Below are positions 46,434 through 57,270 of a DNA stretch of 64,000 nucleotides, one piece after another. Position numbers and translations under genes: made by a program. The stretch covers positions 186,001 to 250,000 of the forward strand of contig MJAN01000001.1 of the NCBI GenBank assembly GCA_001875255.1, given 5' to 3'. Below the pieces are notes generated by a model that was given only the letters and a program-made list of their open reading frames with translations, was not told the origin of the DNA and did no database searches. This DNA is from Candidatus Sabulitectum silens (GTDB lineage: Bacteria > Fermentibacterota > Fermentibacteria > Fermentibacterales > JCC-6). Every line of letters begins with the position of its first letter. Position 1 is the first letter of the stretch.

Positions 46434-47963
46434 ATGAAAAATAACCGGGTCGTCCCCCCTCATCTGTTCGTTTTCTTCACCGGTGCCGCTGTAATGGCCA
46501 CGGAGATGAGCGCCTCACGGTTCATCGCCCCCTGGTTCGGAACATCCATGATAGTGTGGTCTGTGCTAATTGCGGTGGTCCTTGCGGCCATGTCACTGGG
46601 ATACTGGCTGGGGGGCAGACTGGCTGACCGGAGGCCATCCTGGAAGATACTCTTTTCCATACCGGTGGCCACCGGTGTCCTGATAGCCTTGATCCCCCAT
46701 GCGGGCAACCTGTTTTTCGCCAGGCTGACCATGGGAATAACCGGAACGCCGGTGAACATCATCCTTCTGTCATTCGTGGGTGTCATCGCAGTATTCGTAC
46801 CCCCGGTGTTCCTGCTTGCAATGGTGAGCCCCTTCATGATTAAACTCCTTGCCCGGGCGGACAACACAGGCAGGACAGCCGGCTCCCTCTATGCCATGTC
46901 CACCCTGGGAAGCATCGCCGGAACCCTGGGCTCCTCTCTGGTTACCATCCCCTTCCTGGGCACCAGGGAAACCCTTTTCCTCTGCTCGGCAACATTGATA
47001 CTGCTGGGAGGACTTGGCTTCCGGGGCAGGAACAGGCTGGTCCTTCTGCTTCTTCTGCTTCCCGTCTCTGGCTGGCTTCTTTTCGGCCACAGCATCAGAC
47101 AGGGCGGTTACATCGTCCACGAAGAGGAGAGCGTTTATCAGTATCTTCAGGTTCAGAGAAGGAGCAACGGTTCCACGGTTCTGATAGTGAACGAAGGGGG
47201 AGGGATTCAGTCCATCGCCAGGGAGGGAAACACGCTGAACCCGGCGGCGACGTACTACGAAAGCTATCTTCTTCTGCCCTACATGACCGGCGAAACAGGT
47301 TCCATGGACATTCTGGTCATAGGAGCCGGCGCAGGGACCATTCCCCACTGGCTGGCCTTTTATGTGAGGCCGCATATGCCGGAGCTGAGCACCGACGCAG
47401 TGGAGATAGACCGCAGGGTTACCGAGCTTGGCTATGAATGGTTCGGCACCGAAAGGGATGATGCCCGGGTCTTCACCGCCGATGGCAGGATATTCATGGA
47501 CAACTCCGATGACATGTACGACATCATCATCACCGACACCTACAGCAACCAGATCTACATACCCTTCCACCTCACCACCCTCGAATACTTTTCAGCCATA
47601 AGAAACCGCCTTGAGCCCGGTGGGGTAGTCGCCATGAACGTTAACGCCCTGGCCGAGGACTCGCCGCTGCTCCAGTCCCTTGGCAGGACCGCCGGTGAGG
47701 TCTTCCCCTTCATCTATGTGGCCGGTGTAGCCGATGACAGGAACTACATGCTAGTGGCTTCGGACAGGCCCCTGACCCCTCCGCCGCCGGATTCCATCCT
47801 TGCCTGGAACAGGCCCCTTGCCCGTACAGCGGAGCTTTTCGCGCCCATGTTCAAACCCTTTTCGCCAACCGGAGGAATGGTGCTCACCGACAACCGCGCT
47901 CCGGTGGAGTTCATGACCGATGTGATGGTGGCCCGGCAGGCGGTCTCCGGAGAAGGCTTCTAG
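46434..47963 (+). CDS. Membrane-fused spermidine synthase-like protein
   Basis: Intact 509-residue protein. The N-terminal half has seven or eight helices (VFFTGAAVMATEMSASRFIA, VWSVLIAVVLAAMSLGYWLG, PPVFLLAMVSPFMIKLLA, LVLLLLLLPVSGWLLFG). The C-terminal half is an aminopropyltransferase/methyltransferase fold (VYQYLQVQRRSNGSTVLIVN, SMDILVIGAGAGTIPHWLAF, LSTDAVEIDRRVTELGYEWF, YDIIITDTYSNQIYIPFHLT). This fused family is widespread and of uncertain chemistry; the Asp of IITDTY is kept but the rest of the putrescine site is not obvious. No polyamine genes are nearby. Confidence 0.88.
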   Translation: MKNNRVVPPHLFVFFTGAAVMATEMSASRFIAPWFGTSMIVWSVLIAVVLAAMSLGYWLGGRLADRRPSWKILFSIPVATGVLIALIPHAGNLFFARLTMGITGTPVNIILLSFVGVIAVFVPPVFLLAMVSPFMIKLLARADNTGRTAGSLYAMSTLGSIAGTLGSSLVTIPFLGTRETLFLCSATLILLGGLGFRGRNRLVLLLLLLPVSGWLLFGHSIRQGGYIVHEEESVYQYLQVQRRSNGSTVLIVNEGGGIQSIAREGNTLNPAATYYESYLLLPYMTGETGSMDILVIGAGAGTIPHWLAFYVRPHMPELSTDAVEIDRRVTELGYEWFGTERDDARVFTADGRIFMDNSDDMYDIIITDTYSNQIYIPFHLTTLEYFSAIRNRLEPGGVVAMNVNALAEDSPLLQSLGRTAGEVFPFIYVAGVADDRNYMLVASDRPLTPPPPDSILAWNRPLARTAELFAPMFKPFSPTGGMVLTDNRAPVEFMTDVMVARQAVSGEGF

Positions 47964-47980
47964 GGGTACGTCTCCGTCGG

Positions 47981-48009
47981 TTGTTACATACTGAACATTT
48001 GTGTAGTAT
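47981..48009 (+). promoter_or_regulatory. Candidate promoter of the DnaE-like gene; possible leaderless start
   Basis: -35 TTGTTA (47981-47986, four of six), 17-bp spacer, -10 TAGTAT (48004-48009, four of six). Six bases separate the -10 from ATG 48016 and no Shine-Dalgarno sequence is present, so transcription may begin at the start codon itself. Confidence 0.4.
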
Positions 48010-48015
48010 TCATCC

Positions 48016-50773
48016 ATGGAAAAACCTCTTCTTCTGTGGGTAAAAAGCGCATACAGCTTCAGGTGGGGAACAGACCTTCCGGAAACCCTGGTTGAAAAAG
48101 CCCATCTGGGGGGTTTCGGCGGTGTGATGCTGGCGGATACCAGTGGTGTCCACGGAACCCACCGCTTCGCCGTGGCGGCATCGGGCATGGGAATGAAGGG
48201 CATCGCCGGAACCGAGCTGAAAGAGGGTGTTTTCGGCGCCCTGGCCTCCGGCTGGAGCCAACTCTGCCGCCTGGTCACCTCCCGGCTGTTACCGGAAAGG
48301 GTTTCCCCCGAAGAGGCCATCCGGAACTCCGAGAACCTCTTTGCCATCGTAAAGGATCCCCCCGGTGCCCTTCAGCTAAGGGACAGGGGCTTCCGGGGAA
48401 TGGTCCATGTTCCGGTGTACCCCGGGGGCTGCGATCCCCACTGCCCTCCAGGTGTTCTTCCCCTGGCCTGTTCCCCGGCCATGTACTGCAGGGGCGGCTC
48501 CCCGGAGGCACACCGCATGCTGCGCCGGTTCGACGAGCTCCTTCCCGACCCCCATGTAACCCGTCCCCATCTCCATGGCTGTACAGGGCCGGTGCCGGCA
48601 TTTTCACCGGACCTCTGGAGGAAGGCTCCCTTCGCCCTCAGGAACAATCTCAGGCTCTCCGAGGTGGTCTGCACCCTGCCCGCCGGTGGCCCCTGCAGGC
48701 CCCTGTGATAACCGGCAACGATGCCGCCGCCCTCCGTGAACTCCTGTTGCCCAGGCTGAGGGAGCTCTACGGCGGAAGTGAAGCGGCGGAAAGAAGGCTT
48801 TGGAAGAACTCCGGGCCCTGGACGGCGCCGGGCTGTGCGGCTACTTCCTCGTGTTCCACAGGGTCCTTCAGTACTGCTCCAGCCGTGGAATACCCGCGGT
48901 GGCCAGGGGTTCAGCGGCGGGGAGCCTGGTTTCAAGGCTGCTGGGGCTTTCGGTCATCTGCCCCATCCGATACGGGCTTTCATTCACCCGGTTCTTCAAC
49001 AGGCTCAGGGACGACCCTCCGGACATCGATCTCGACATCGACGCAGCCGGCGGGACAATGTCTACAGATGGTTCCTGGATGAATGGGGGGAGAGGACCGC
49101 TGCGGTATCCGCCACGGTCACCTACAGAACCCGATCCGCGGTCCGGGTGGCCTGCGCCGCCCTGGGGGTTTCAAGGGACGAAACCGATGTTCTGGCGGAG
49201 CTTTCACGGAACACCGCGAACCCGGTATGGAAACAGCCCCTTCCCGGTGAGGTGCTGGAGAAGGCTGAACTCCTGAAGGGGCTTCCTTCTCATCTCATGC
49301 CCCATCCCTGCGGAGTGGTGGTGGGGGACGGGCTCATAGCCTCAGCGGTTCCGGTGGAAATGTGTTCAGGGGGGCTTCCCGTCACACAGCTGGACATGCA
49401 CGGGGTGGAATACCTGGGGCTCATAAAGATGGACCTTCTGGGCCAGAGAGGCCTTACCGCCCTGGCCCTGGCCGGGGGAAAGCTGGTGAGTCATTCAGGT
49501 GTTCTGGATGGAAGGACCATGAAACTGATCAACCGGGGGGGAACCATAGGGGTCCCCCACATAGAAAGCCCTGCCATGCGGGGGCTTCTGAGAAGAATGA
49601 ACATAACCTCAGTTGAGGATGTGGCCCGGGCACTTGCCCTGGTAAGGCCCGGGGCGGCCTCCGGCGGTGGCCGGGACAGGTACATGGCCGGGGGAGAGAA
49701 GAATGTACCCCCGCAACTGGGGAACATCCTCAGGGAGAACAGGGGGGTCATGCTGTATCAGGAGAACGTAACGGAAGCCGCCTGTGCCCTGATGGGCCTT
49801 CCACCCGCCGAGGGCGACCTCATGAGGCGCAGGCTGAAACGGGGAGAGGCCGGGCAAGACGAGGTTCTGGAAAGGTGCGTTGCAAACGGTCTGTCCCTGG
49901 AAATGGCGGAAAGGGGCTGGGAACTTCTCTCGGGATACGCCGGCTACGGCTTCTGCAAGGCCCACGCAATGACCTACGCCTCCATAGCCTCCACCTATGC
50001 CGCCATAAAGGCCGAGAGGCCGGCAGGGGCAATGGCCGCCTTCCTGGCAGCCGGAGGCGGTTTCTACAGGCACATGGTCTACATCGAGGAGGCCAGAAGG
50101 CTGGGGCTGAAAATACTTCCCCCGGATGTGAACGATTCCAGCTGGTTCTGCGTTTCCCCCGGGGAGGGAAGCATAATGATAGGCATGGGATACCTGGCGG
50201 GAATGGGGGAAACCGAGTTCGAAAAACTCAAAAGCCGAAAGGCCCTACACCCATCCCGCCCAGGTGAGAACGGCTGGTATAGGTTTGAAGCTGGCCCTGA
50301 ACATGGCCATGGCCGGCTGTTTCGATTCCATGGGGATGAACCGACCCCAGGCCTCATGGTGCGTACGGGAGGGGGCGGTGGGCCTTTTTCCCGGTGGAAT
50401 GCCTCCTCCACCACTCCCCGGCTACACCCCCCGGGCCAGGGCCACCAGAGAACTGGAACTGATGGAGGTTACCACCGGGGCACATCCCCTTGCCTTCATC
50501 ACCCGGCCTACGGGAACGGTTCCCATAGCGGAAATGCCCGGGGAGGGAACCTCGGTGATATGGGGGCGGGTTCTATCCAGAAGGGGCTGGGCCGGGGGCA
50601 TCGGCTTCCTCATGGTCGAGGATGAGACCGGAGTGGCCGATGTTTTCGCCCCGGCTCCATGGTACGCAAAGGCCTCGGTGCTTCTAAGACGCCCCGGGGT
50701 TACCCTGGTGCTGCGGTGTCACTCCGATCCGCTTCGCACACGGATAACCGAGGTGATCGCCTCAGTTCCTTAG
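48016..50773 (+). CDS. Short DNA polymerase III alpha (DnaE-like) with degenerate PHP domain (frameshifted)
   Basis: About 920 residues, C-family replicative or lesion-bypass polymerase, shorter than DnaE1 or DnaE2. The N-terminal PHP domain keeps its outline (LWVKSAYSFRWGTDLPETLV, GGVMLADTSGVHGTHRFAVA) but the metal ligands HxH and TDH are replaced by WVK and ADT. The palm has RGSAAGSLVSRLLG and catalytic PPDIDLDID, then RRDNVYRWFLDEWGERTAAV, DMHGVEYLGLIKMDLLGQRG, GVMLYQENVTEAACALMGLP and GYGFCKAHAMTYASIASTYA. A C-terminal OB fold follows (VIWGRVLSRRGWAGGIGFLM). Breaks lie near 48690, 48798, 49055 and 50265. No imuA, imuB or lexA is nearby. Likely an accessory, error-prone polymerase. Confidence 0.85.
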
Positions 50774-51978
50774 CAGTCCCGCTATGAATCCCGTGGTCCA
50801 GGCCGCCTGAAAGTTGTAGCCCCCGGTGAGACCGTCGATGTCCAGGACCTCGCCGGCCAGGTAGAGGTTCTTGAACACCTTGCTTCCCATGCTTTTAGGG
50901 TCCACATCCCTGAGCCCCACTCCTCCGCAGGTCACGAACTCTTCCCTGAAGGAGGTGCGCCCCTTAACGGAATACACATCGTTGGTGATAATGCTTGTAA
51001 GGCGGTTCAACCCTGTTCTGCCCAGTTCTCCCCATTTTCTGCTTCCGGGAAGGCCGCATCTTTCCAGAAGGAACTGCCAGAGCCTATCCGGAAGGGCAAA
51101 AGGCCGGTAGTTGGCAAGGATCCTGGACCGATGGCCCGAGCGAACCTTTTCCAGCTCCCCCCTGACCTCGTGGTTGTTCAGGATGTTCACCCAGTTCACG
51201 CTTACCCTGAAGTCGTAGTTCAGGCCGTGGAGGACCCTGGCCCCGAGGGATGACAGTTGAAGAACAGCAGGGCCGCTCATGCCCCAGTGGGTTATCAGAA
51301 GGGGGCCGCAGGTCCTGAGCCTGGTTCCCTGAACGGTGATGGATGCATTTTCTACAACCACCCCCATAAGTCCTGTGATGGTCTCCTTCGGCATGTTGAA
51401 GGTGAAAAGGGAGGGCACCGGCTCCGAGATGTCGTGGCCCGGAACCCGGAGCCAATCCAGATCGGCCCCTTTCCTGGCGCCTCCCGTGGCGGCTATCACC
51501 CTGTCGAATGCTTCTTCACGCTTAACGCTTCCCCCGAGTACCAGCACCGGGGTTACTCCGTTGGATGCAAGGGCTTTCACCGGTGTCCCGGTCCTTATGT
51601 CTATCCTGTGTTTCCAGGCCTCCGCCAGGAAGCAGTCCACAATATCCAGTGAGTTCTGGGAGGCGGGGAACACGCAGCCGTCGCTCTGCACCACAAGTGG
51701 AACTCCCCGGGACCGGAACCATTCCATGGTGTGGATGTTGCTGAACTCCCTGAAGGCCTTCCTGAGGAATTTCCCCCCCTGGGATAGCCGGAGGAGAGTT
51801 CCTCAATGCTTTCACAGCCGTTGGTCACATTACACCGGCCACCGCCGGAGATGATTACCTTCGAAAGGACTTCACTGCTCCTTTCGAAAATGACCACGCT
51901 GCTTCCCGGATGATGTTCAGCCGCGGTGATAGCGGCAAAGAAACCCGCTGCGCCGCCGCCGGCAACGGCGACCTTCAC
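50762..51978 (-). CDS. BaiN/HI0933-like NAD(P)/FAD-dependent oxidoreductase (one frameshift)
   Basis: About 406 residues. The N-terminal dinucleotide motif is VAVAGGGAAGFFAAITAAEH, followed by the family hallmark VIISGGGRCNVTNGCESIEE. After a break in a C7 run (51773-51779) come KFLRKAFREFSNIHTMEWF, SDGCVFPASQNSLDIVDCF, FDRVIAATGGARKGADLDW, EFVTCGGVGLRDVDPKSMGS and the end LYLAGEVLDIDGLTGGYNFQ. BaiN-like enzymes reduce double bonds in some organisms, but most members have unknown substrates. The gene overlaps the end of the DnaE-like gene by 12 bp and lies 5 bp downstream of mscS. Confidence 0.9.
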
Positions 51979-51983
51979 AGGCT

Positions 51984-52793
51984 TCAGTCCGCTTTGAAGA
52001 GGTGAACATCGGTCTGCGGGAAGGGGATCCCTATTCCCTCTTCGTCAAGTCTGAGCTTGATGTTCTCGGTGAGGGCGTAGTAGACATCCCAGTAGTCGGA
52101 TGTTCTTGTCCAGGGGCGAACGACCAGATTGACGGAACTGGAGGCCATCTCCAGCACCCCCACCATTGGGGCCGGGTCCTTGAGGACCTTCTCGTTCTTC
52201 TGAATTTCGTCCATGAGTACCTCGCGGACCTTTCTCAGATCGCTCTTGTAGGATACACCCACTTTCAGGTCCACCCTTCGTATCTGCTCGGCGGTGAAGT
52301 TGGTGATCGGTGCGGAGAGGATGGTGGAGTTGGGCACTATTATCTTCTTGTTGTCTATGGATTTCAGTGTGGTGTTCAGAAGACTTATGGCCTCCACGAA
52401 CCCGTTCTCACCGCCGGCCTGGACATAGTCTCCAGCCTTGAAGGGTCTGGTTATCATGAGAAGCACACCCGCCGCCAGGTTCGAAAGGGATCCCTGAAGG
52501 GCCAGGCCCACGGCCAGAGCCGAGGCTCCCAGTATTGCCACTATTGACGAGGTTTCCACCCCGAGCTGGCCCAGGGAGGCCACTATTACGAAGGCGAACA
52601 GGAGGGCGTAGGCAACGGAAGAGGCGAAGTTGATTATGGTGGCATCCATGTTCTTTCGTGTCATGGCCTTTTTGATGCCGTTCCTTATGAACCCCGCAAG
52701 CCATCGTCCTATTACGATTATGAGGATGGCGGCCACTATCTTGAGGCCGTAGGTGGAGAGCATTGTCGGAAGAGAACTCCAGAATTCCTGCAT
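51984..52793 (-). CDS. mscS: Small-conductance mechanosensitive channel, MscS type
   Basis: 269 residues from ATG 52793 (AAAGGGGATTAC upstream). A much longer open frame exists 5' of this, but it runs antisense through the Lon-like gene and is spurious. Membrane helices: GLKIVAAILIIVIGRWLAGF and VAYALLFAFVIVASLGQLGV. The pore-lining TM3 with small residues is SIVAILGASALAVGLALQGS plus LSNLAAGVLLMITRPFKAGD. The beta domain and C-terminal cytoplasmic vestibule follow (NKKIIVPNSTILSAPITNFT). Protects against hypo-osmotic shock. Confidence 0.94.
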   Translation of the reverse strand: MQEFWSSLPTMLSTYGLKIVAAILIIVIGRWLAGFIRNGIKKAMTRKNMDATIINFASSVAYALLFAFVIVASLGQLGVETSSIVAILGASALAVGLALQGSLSNLAAGVLLMITRPFKAGDYVQAGGENGFVEAISLLNTTLKSIDNKKIIVPNSTILSAPITNFTAEQIRRVDLKVGVSYKSDLRKVREVLMDEIQKNEKVLKDPAPMVGVLEMASSSVNLVVRPWTRTSDYWDVYYALTENIKLRLDEEGIGIPFPQTDVHLFKAD

Positions 52794-52928
52794 GGGTAAT
52801 CCCCTTTCTTTGTTCGTTGCTGAAGTATAAGAGTTTTTTCCCTCCCCTATGAGTCTTGATAAAAACTGGATTCTGCTATTCTTACGGTGCTGTGAAAAAC
52901 TAGAGTGTCTCTTCCGGAAGGCGGAAAA

Positions 52929-55308
52929 ATGCGATTCAAGTCCCTGAAGCCAGAGGAACTCAGATGGACCTGCCCCGACGATCTCTTTCAGTTCGAAAAG
53001 AGCAGTGAACTGAAGCCCACGAAGAAGATAGTGGGCCAGGACAGGGCCGTAAGGGCGGTGAAACTGGGCCTTGAGATACCCAGCAGCGGATACAACATGT
53101 TCGTTACCGGTGTTTCCGGAAGCGGCCGGGAAACCACCGTCAAGCGTATCCTTGATCAGATAGACACTGCCTGCTGCGACCTTGTGGACATATGCTATGT
53201 GTACAACTTCGAAGACTCCTCCAGGCCAAAGGCCCTTCTTTTTCCCGCAGGAGAAGGCAGGCAGTTCAAGGAGGGCATCACGAAATGCATAGATCTTCTC
53301 AAGAAGAACATACCGGTGGTTCTGAAGAGCGAGGGTACCGCCGCCGAGAAGAACGCCCTGCTGGAAGGCTATTCCGCAAGGAAAAAGAAGAAGATGGAAA
53401 AGGTGGAGAAGGAGGCCATAGAGGCTGGATTTGCCGTTGTGAGCATACCGGTGGCCCCTGGGCAGAACCGCCCGGACGTCCTTCCGGTGATCGATGGAAA
53501 GCCCCGTACCTATGAGGAACTTCAGGAGATGGCCGCCGGTGGTCAGATCGAAGCTGAGAAGCTCGCCGAGTACAGAAAGATCCACGGAAGGCTCTTCAAG
53601 CTGCTGGCCGCCGCCATAAGAAGCGCACAGACCATAGAAATAGAGGCCCAGACCGAACTGGACCGGTTCTACAGAAGGATACTGAAGCCCACGGTGAACG
53701 GAATACTCCAGAGGCTCTCCGGGCTGGGGGGCAAGGAGACGGCGGAGTACGTGGAGCGGATGTCCGAGACGATACTTGACAACATTGAGGCCTTCTCATC
53801 TGAAAGCGACGAGGGAGATCCCTGGGTGATCTTCGAGGTGAACCTGGTGGTGGACAATTCTGACAGCCGCAGCAGGCCGGTGATCGTGGAGCAGTTCCCG
53901 GACACCGTGAGGCTTTTCGGTAATGTGGACCATGTTCTGATAGACAACAAGCCATACAGCGATCACACCATGATAAGGGCCGGTTCCATACTCCGGGCCA
54001 ACGGAGGATATCTCATAATCAACGCCATGGATGTGGTGAGGAGCCCCGGACTCTGGCAGACCCTGATACAGACCATCAGGAACAGGACCGTGGTAACCAG
54101 ACCCAACGACATCACCAGGCCTTCATGCCGGTGGAACTCCAGCCGGAGCCCATAGAGATAGATCTCAAGGTGATACTCATTGGTCCCGCCTGGCTTTACT
54201 CCATGCTGGCGTCGCAGGACCCGGATTTCGGATACCTCTTCAGGATCAGGGCCGACTTCGACAACATGATGAACAACCACAGGGAAAATGTTAAGGACTT
54301 CGCCGGTGTAATAGCCTACATCTGCCAGACGGAATCGGTCCTTCCACTGAGCCGCGGAGCAATGGCCTCCATAGCCGAGCAGGCGGTGAGGCTTACCGGG
54401 CGGAACGACAAGATATCACTCAAGTTCAACATGGTGGCGGACTATGTGAGACAGGCTTCCTACTGGGCCGGTCAGGCAGGGAGGGATACGGTCCTTCCCG
54501 AGGATGTGGCCACAGCCATAAAGGAGAAGGAGTACAGGCTGAACCTCGGCGAGGAATACGCCTGAACGGGATCCTCGAGGAGCAGGTGATGATAGACACC
54601 ACCGGCACAGCAGTGGGGCAGCTCAACGGCCTGGCGGTCTATTCCGGAGTGGATCACATGTTCGGTCTTCCAAGCAGGATAACAGCCACCGTCAGCCCCG
54701 GGGCCGAGGGAATAGTGAATGTGGAGAGGGAAGCGGAAATGTCCGGAAGCATACACACCAAAGGTGTGTTCGTTATAACCGGTTTCCTCCGGAACAGGTT
54801 CGCCAGCGACTACCCCCTCTCCCTTTCCGCGGGAATAGTTTTTGAACAGAGCTATGGCGGAGTTGACGGCGACAGCGCCAGTTCAACGGAACTCTACACC
54901 CTTCTCAGCGCACTTTCCGGTGTGCCCCTCAGACAGGACATCGCCGTTACCGGTTCTGTTAACCAGTACGGGAAGATTCAGCCCATCGGTGGTGTGAACT
55001 ACAAGATAGAGGGTTTCTTCAAGGTCTGCAGCGGCCGCGGGCTCACCGGTGGGCAGGGCGTTCTGATCCCCGTTGCGAACACCAGGCATCTCCAGCTCAG
55101 CCATGACGTGATCCAGGCCGTTGCGGATGGCATGTTCCACATTTACGCCATCAGTGACATATCCCAGGGAATTGAGATACTCACCGGAAGGGAAGCCGGT
55201 GTGAGGAACGCCCATGGGGGATACCCGGCGGATACCGTGTTGGGCATGGCGGACAACAGGTTGCGTAAAATGGCGGAAACCCTCAGAGATTTCGGAGGCC
55301 GGCGCTGA
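52929..55308 (+). CDS. Lon-like ATP-dependent protease (S16, YcbZ/LonH-like; two frameshifts)
   Basis: About 794 residues. The N-terminal AAA-like domain has GVSGSGRETTVKRILDQID where Walker A would be, with Arg-Glu in place of the usual Lys-Thr. A long coiled insertion follows (EGYSARKKKKMEKVEKEAIE). The ATPase core then has ANGGYLIINAMDVVRSPGLW and LFRIRADFDNMMNNHRENVK. The C-terminal protease domain has its Ser in GVDGDSASSTELYTLLSALS and Lys in QPIGGVNYKIEGFFKVCSGR, the S16 Ser-Lys dyad. Breaks lie near 54118 and 54567. This matches the Lon-related family also seen in E. coli YcbZ. It is divergent from mscS. Confidence 0.88.
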
Positions 55309-56463
55309 CCAGGGTAGCAACCTTCAGCTGGGGTGAACTGGAGGCGGGAGGCTCCAATATCGGCGACGCCGTTATACTCCGCTCACAGTATGGCCAGCTC
55401 AAGGAGATCGGTGTGGAGATAGGGATCCTTACCGCTGACCCGGAGCGGACACTGGCGCGGTTTCCCGGGGTAAAATGCTTCGATGTCAGCCGGGGGAGGC
55501 TCAGGGCGATGTTCGCCGCTGTAAGGTGGTGCCACATTGCCATTGCAGGCGGCGGGGAGCTGGTTCAGGACGATTCTTCCCTCCTCTACAGCCCCTTCAA
55601 TCTGCTTCCCCTGTTCCTTGCCTTTCTTCTGGGAAAGAGATCCTTCGTCTGGGCGGTGGGCATAGGCCAGGGCGGGGAACTGACCTCCCCCACCCGGCTT
55701 CTTACAAGGCTGGCCCTGAAGACCGCCGTTGGAATAACCGTCCGGGACAGGGGTTCCTTCAACACCCTTCATCAACTGGGTTTCAGGGAACCGGAAATGA
55801 AGCTTGCCGCCGATTGCGCCTTTGCCCTGCCGGTTCATTCCGGAGAAAGGAAGCAGTTCTGGGAGCTGCCCCAAGGGATGTTTCCAACAGGAAAAGGCAC
55901 CTTCTTCCCCTTGAACTTCGCAGGAAGCTTGGGATCCATAAACCCCCGAACCCCTCATCAGCCGCTTCGGCCTGGGCGAAGCTCCTGGACTGGCATTCCG
56001 GCAAGACCGGTTCACGGGTAATACTGTTCCCATTCCATACCGGCCCCTTTCCAATGATGACCATGTCTTCTGCAGGCTGGTTGCCGGCAAAATGAAACAT
56101 TCTGAAAGGGTTTCCTTCGCCGACCCGTCCAAACCCGAGGAGTTCCTGGAACTCATGGGAAAGTGCCCGGTGATGGTGACCACCCCCCTCCACGGGGCGA
56201 TCCTTTCGGTGATGACGGGAACACTGCCCGTTTCCGTTTCCTATTCCAGCAAATGCCTTCGCTTCATGGAGCAGGCGGACCTGATGGATCTCGCCTCCCC
56301 GCCGGGCAGACCGGGTATTCCCGATAACGGCACCGTTGCGGTCCTACGGCTTGCCTGGGGCAGTTACGCTCCGCGGAGGTCCCGTCTTGAGGAAAGGAAG
56401 CGGGAGCTTGTACAGAGGGCGGAACTCACAGCGGACCACTTCAGAAGGGTGTTCGGCCTGTGA
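55305..56463 (+). CDS. Polysaccharide pyruvyltransferase family protein (two frameshifts)
   Basis: About 386 residues. CsaB-like fold, which transfers pyruvate from PEP to cell-surface glycans. Blocks are GGSNIGDAVILRSQYGQLKE, IAIAGGGELVQDDSSLLYSP, SFVWAVGIGQGGELTSPTRL, GITVRDRGSFNTLHQLG and, after breaks near 55875 and 56050, VMVTTPLHGAILSVMTGTLP and VSVSYSSKCLRFMEQ. No ATG is available at the 5' end. A CTG at 55305 lies 6 bp after GGAGG and overlaps the Lon-like TGA, so I use it as a rare start with caution. The stop overlaps the GTG of the next gene. Confidence 0.82.
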
Positions 56464-57268
56464 TCCCCGGCATACATGTTTCCACCGCCGGTGGAATAGA
56501 CAAGGCCCCGGAAAGACTCCGGGAGCTGGGCCTCACCGCCGGACAGATATTCACCGCCAGTCAGAGGCGCTGGGAATCTCCCCCCATTGCCGAAGAAAGG
56601 GTCAGCCGTTTCAGGGAGAAGAGCGTGGGTCTCTTCTTCGTTTCCCACGCTTCCTACCTGATCAACCTTGCCTCATCCCGGAAGGATGTGCTGGAAAGAT
56701 CCCGGGCGGCACTTGCCGGGGAGCTGGAAAGGTGCGCTCTGCTGGGGATACCCTCTGTTGTCATGCACCCCGGTGCCCATCAGGGAGCCGGAATCGAAAT
56801 GGGTGTTGAGATGATAGCCTCGGCCCTGTATGATATCCTCACTGCCCGCGAGAACGGTCCCCTGCTTCTTCTGGAGAACACCGCCGGAGCCGGCACAATA
56901 CTGGGAAGCAGGTTCGAGGAGCTCAGCGCGATCCGTGAGCTTTCCCGGGTTCCGAAAGGATCGGGTACTGCATCGATACCGCCCATGCCCATGGAGCCGG
57001 CTACAGTGTGGACGGGAAGGGCTTTCCGGAAGAGATCCGAAGGGTCCTTGGCTCCGGAGTCAAAGTCTTTCACATGAACGGTTCAAAGGTGTCCCGGGGT
57101 AGCCGGCGGGACAGGCACGAGCACTTCGACCAGGGTAATCCGGCAATGTCAGACATGAAAGCGCTGTTCAGCAGCCCGCTTTTCAAGGGAATACCCGGCA
57201 TAGCGGAAACCCCAGGCACCGATGCCCACCGCGCCCGGGACATATTCATGCTTGAGCAGAAAGGATAA
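56460..57268 (+). CDS. nfo: Endonuclease IV (deoxyribonuclease IV) family (one frameshift)
   Basis: About 270 residues, AP-endonuclease TIM barrel with three zinc ions. Family blocks are GIHVSTAGGIDKAPERLREL, QIFTASQRRWESPPI, VSHASYLINLASSRKDVLER, CALLGIPSVVMHPGAHQGAG, LLLENTAGAGTILGSRFEEL and, after a break near 56958, GYCIDTAHAHGAGY, VKVFHMNGSKVSRGSRRDRH and EHFDQGNP, ending GIAETPGTDAHRARDI. The metal ligands (His of VMHPGAH, Glu of LLEN, Asp and His of CIDTAHAH, His of RHEHFD) are all present. Starts with GTG 56460 overlapping the pyruvyltransferase TGA. Base-excision repair, together with PolX elsewhere in the window. Confidence 0.93.
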
Positions 57269-57270
57269 AC

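Noticed and set aside
46770-47570. 266-codon minus-strand open frame
   Set aside because: Antisense to the intact spermidine-synthase-like gene; low-complexity histidine/glycine-rich translation.
52794-53585. N-terminal extension of the MscS frame
   Set aside because: Antisense to the Lon-like gene and lacking MscS features; the true start at 52793 has a ribosome site and a first membrane helix.
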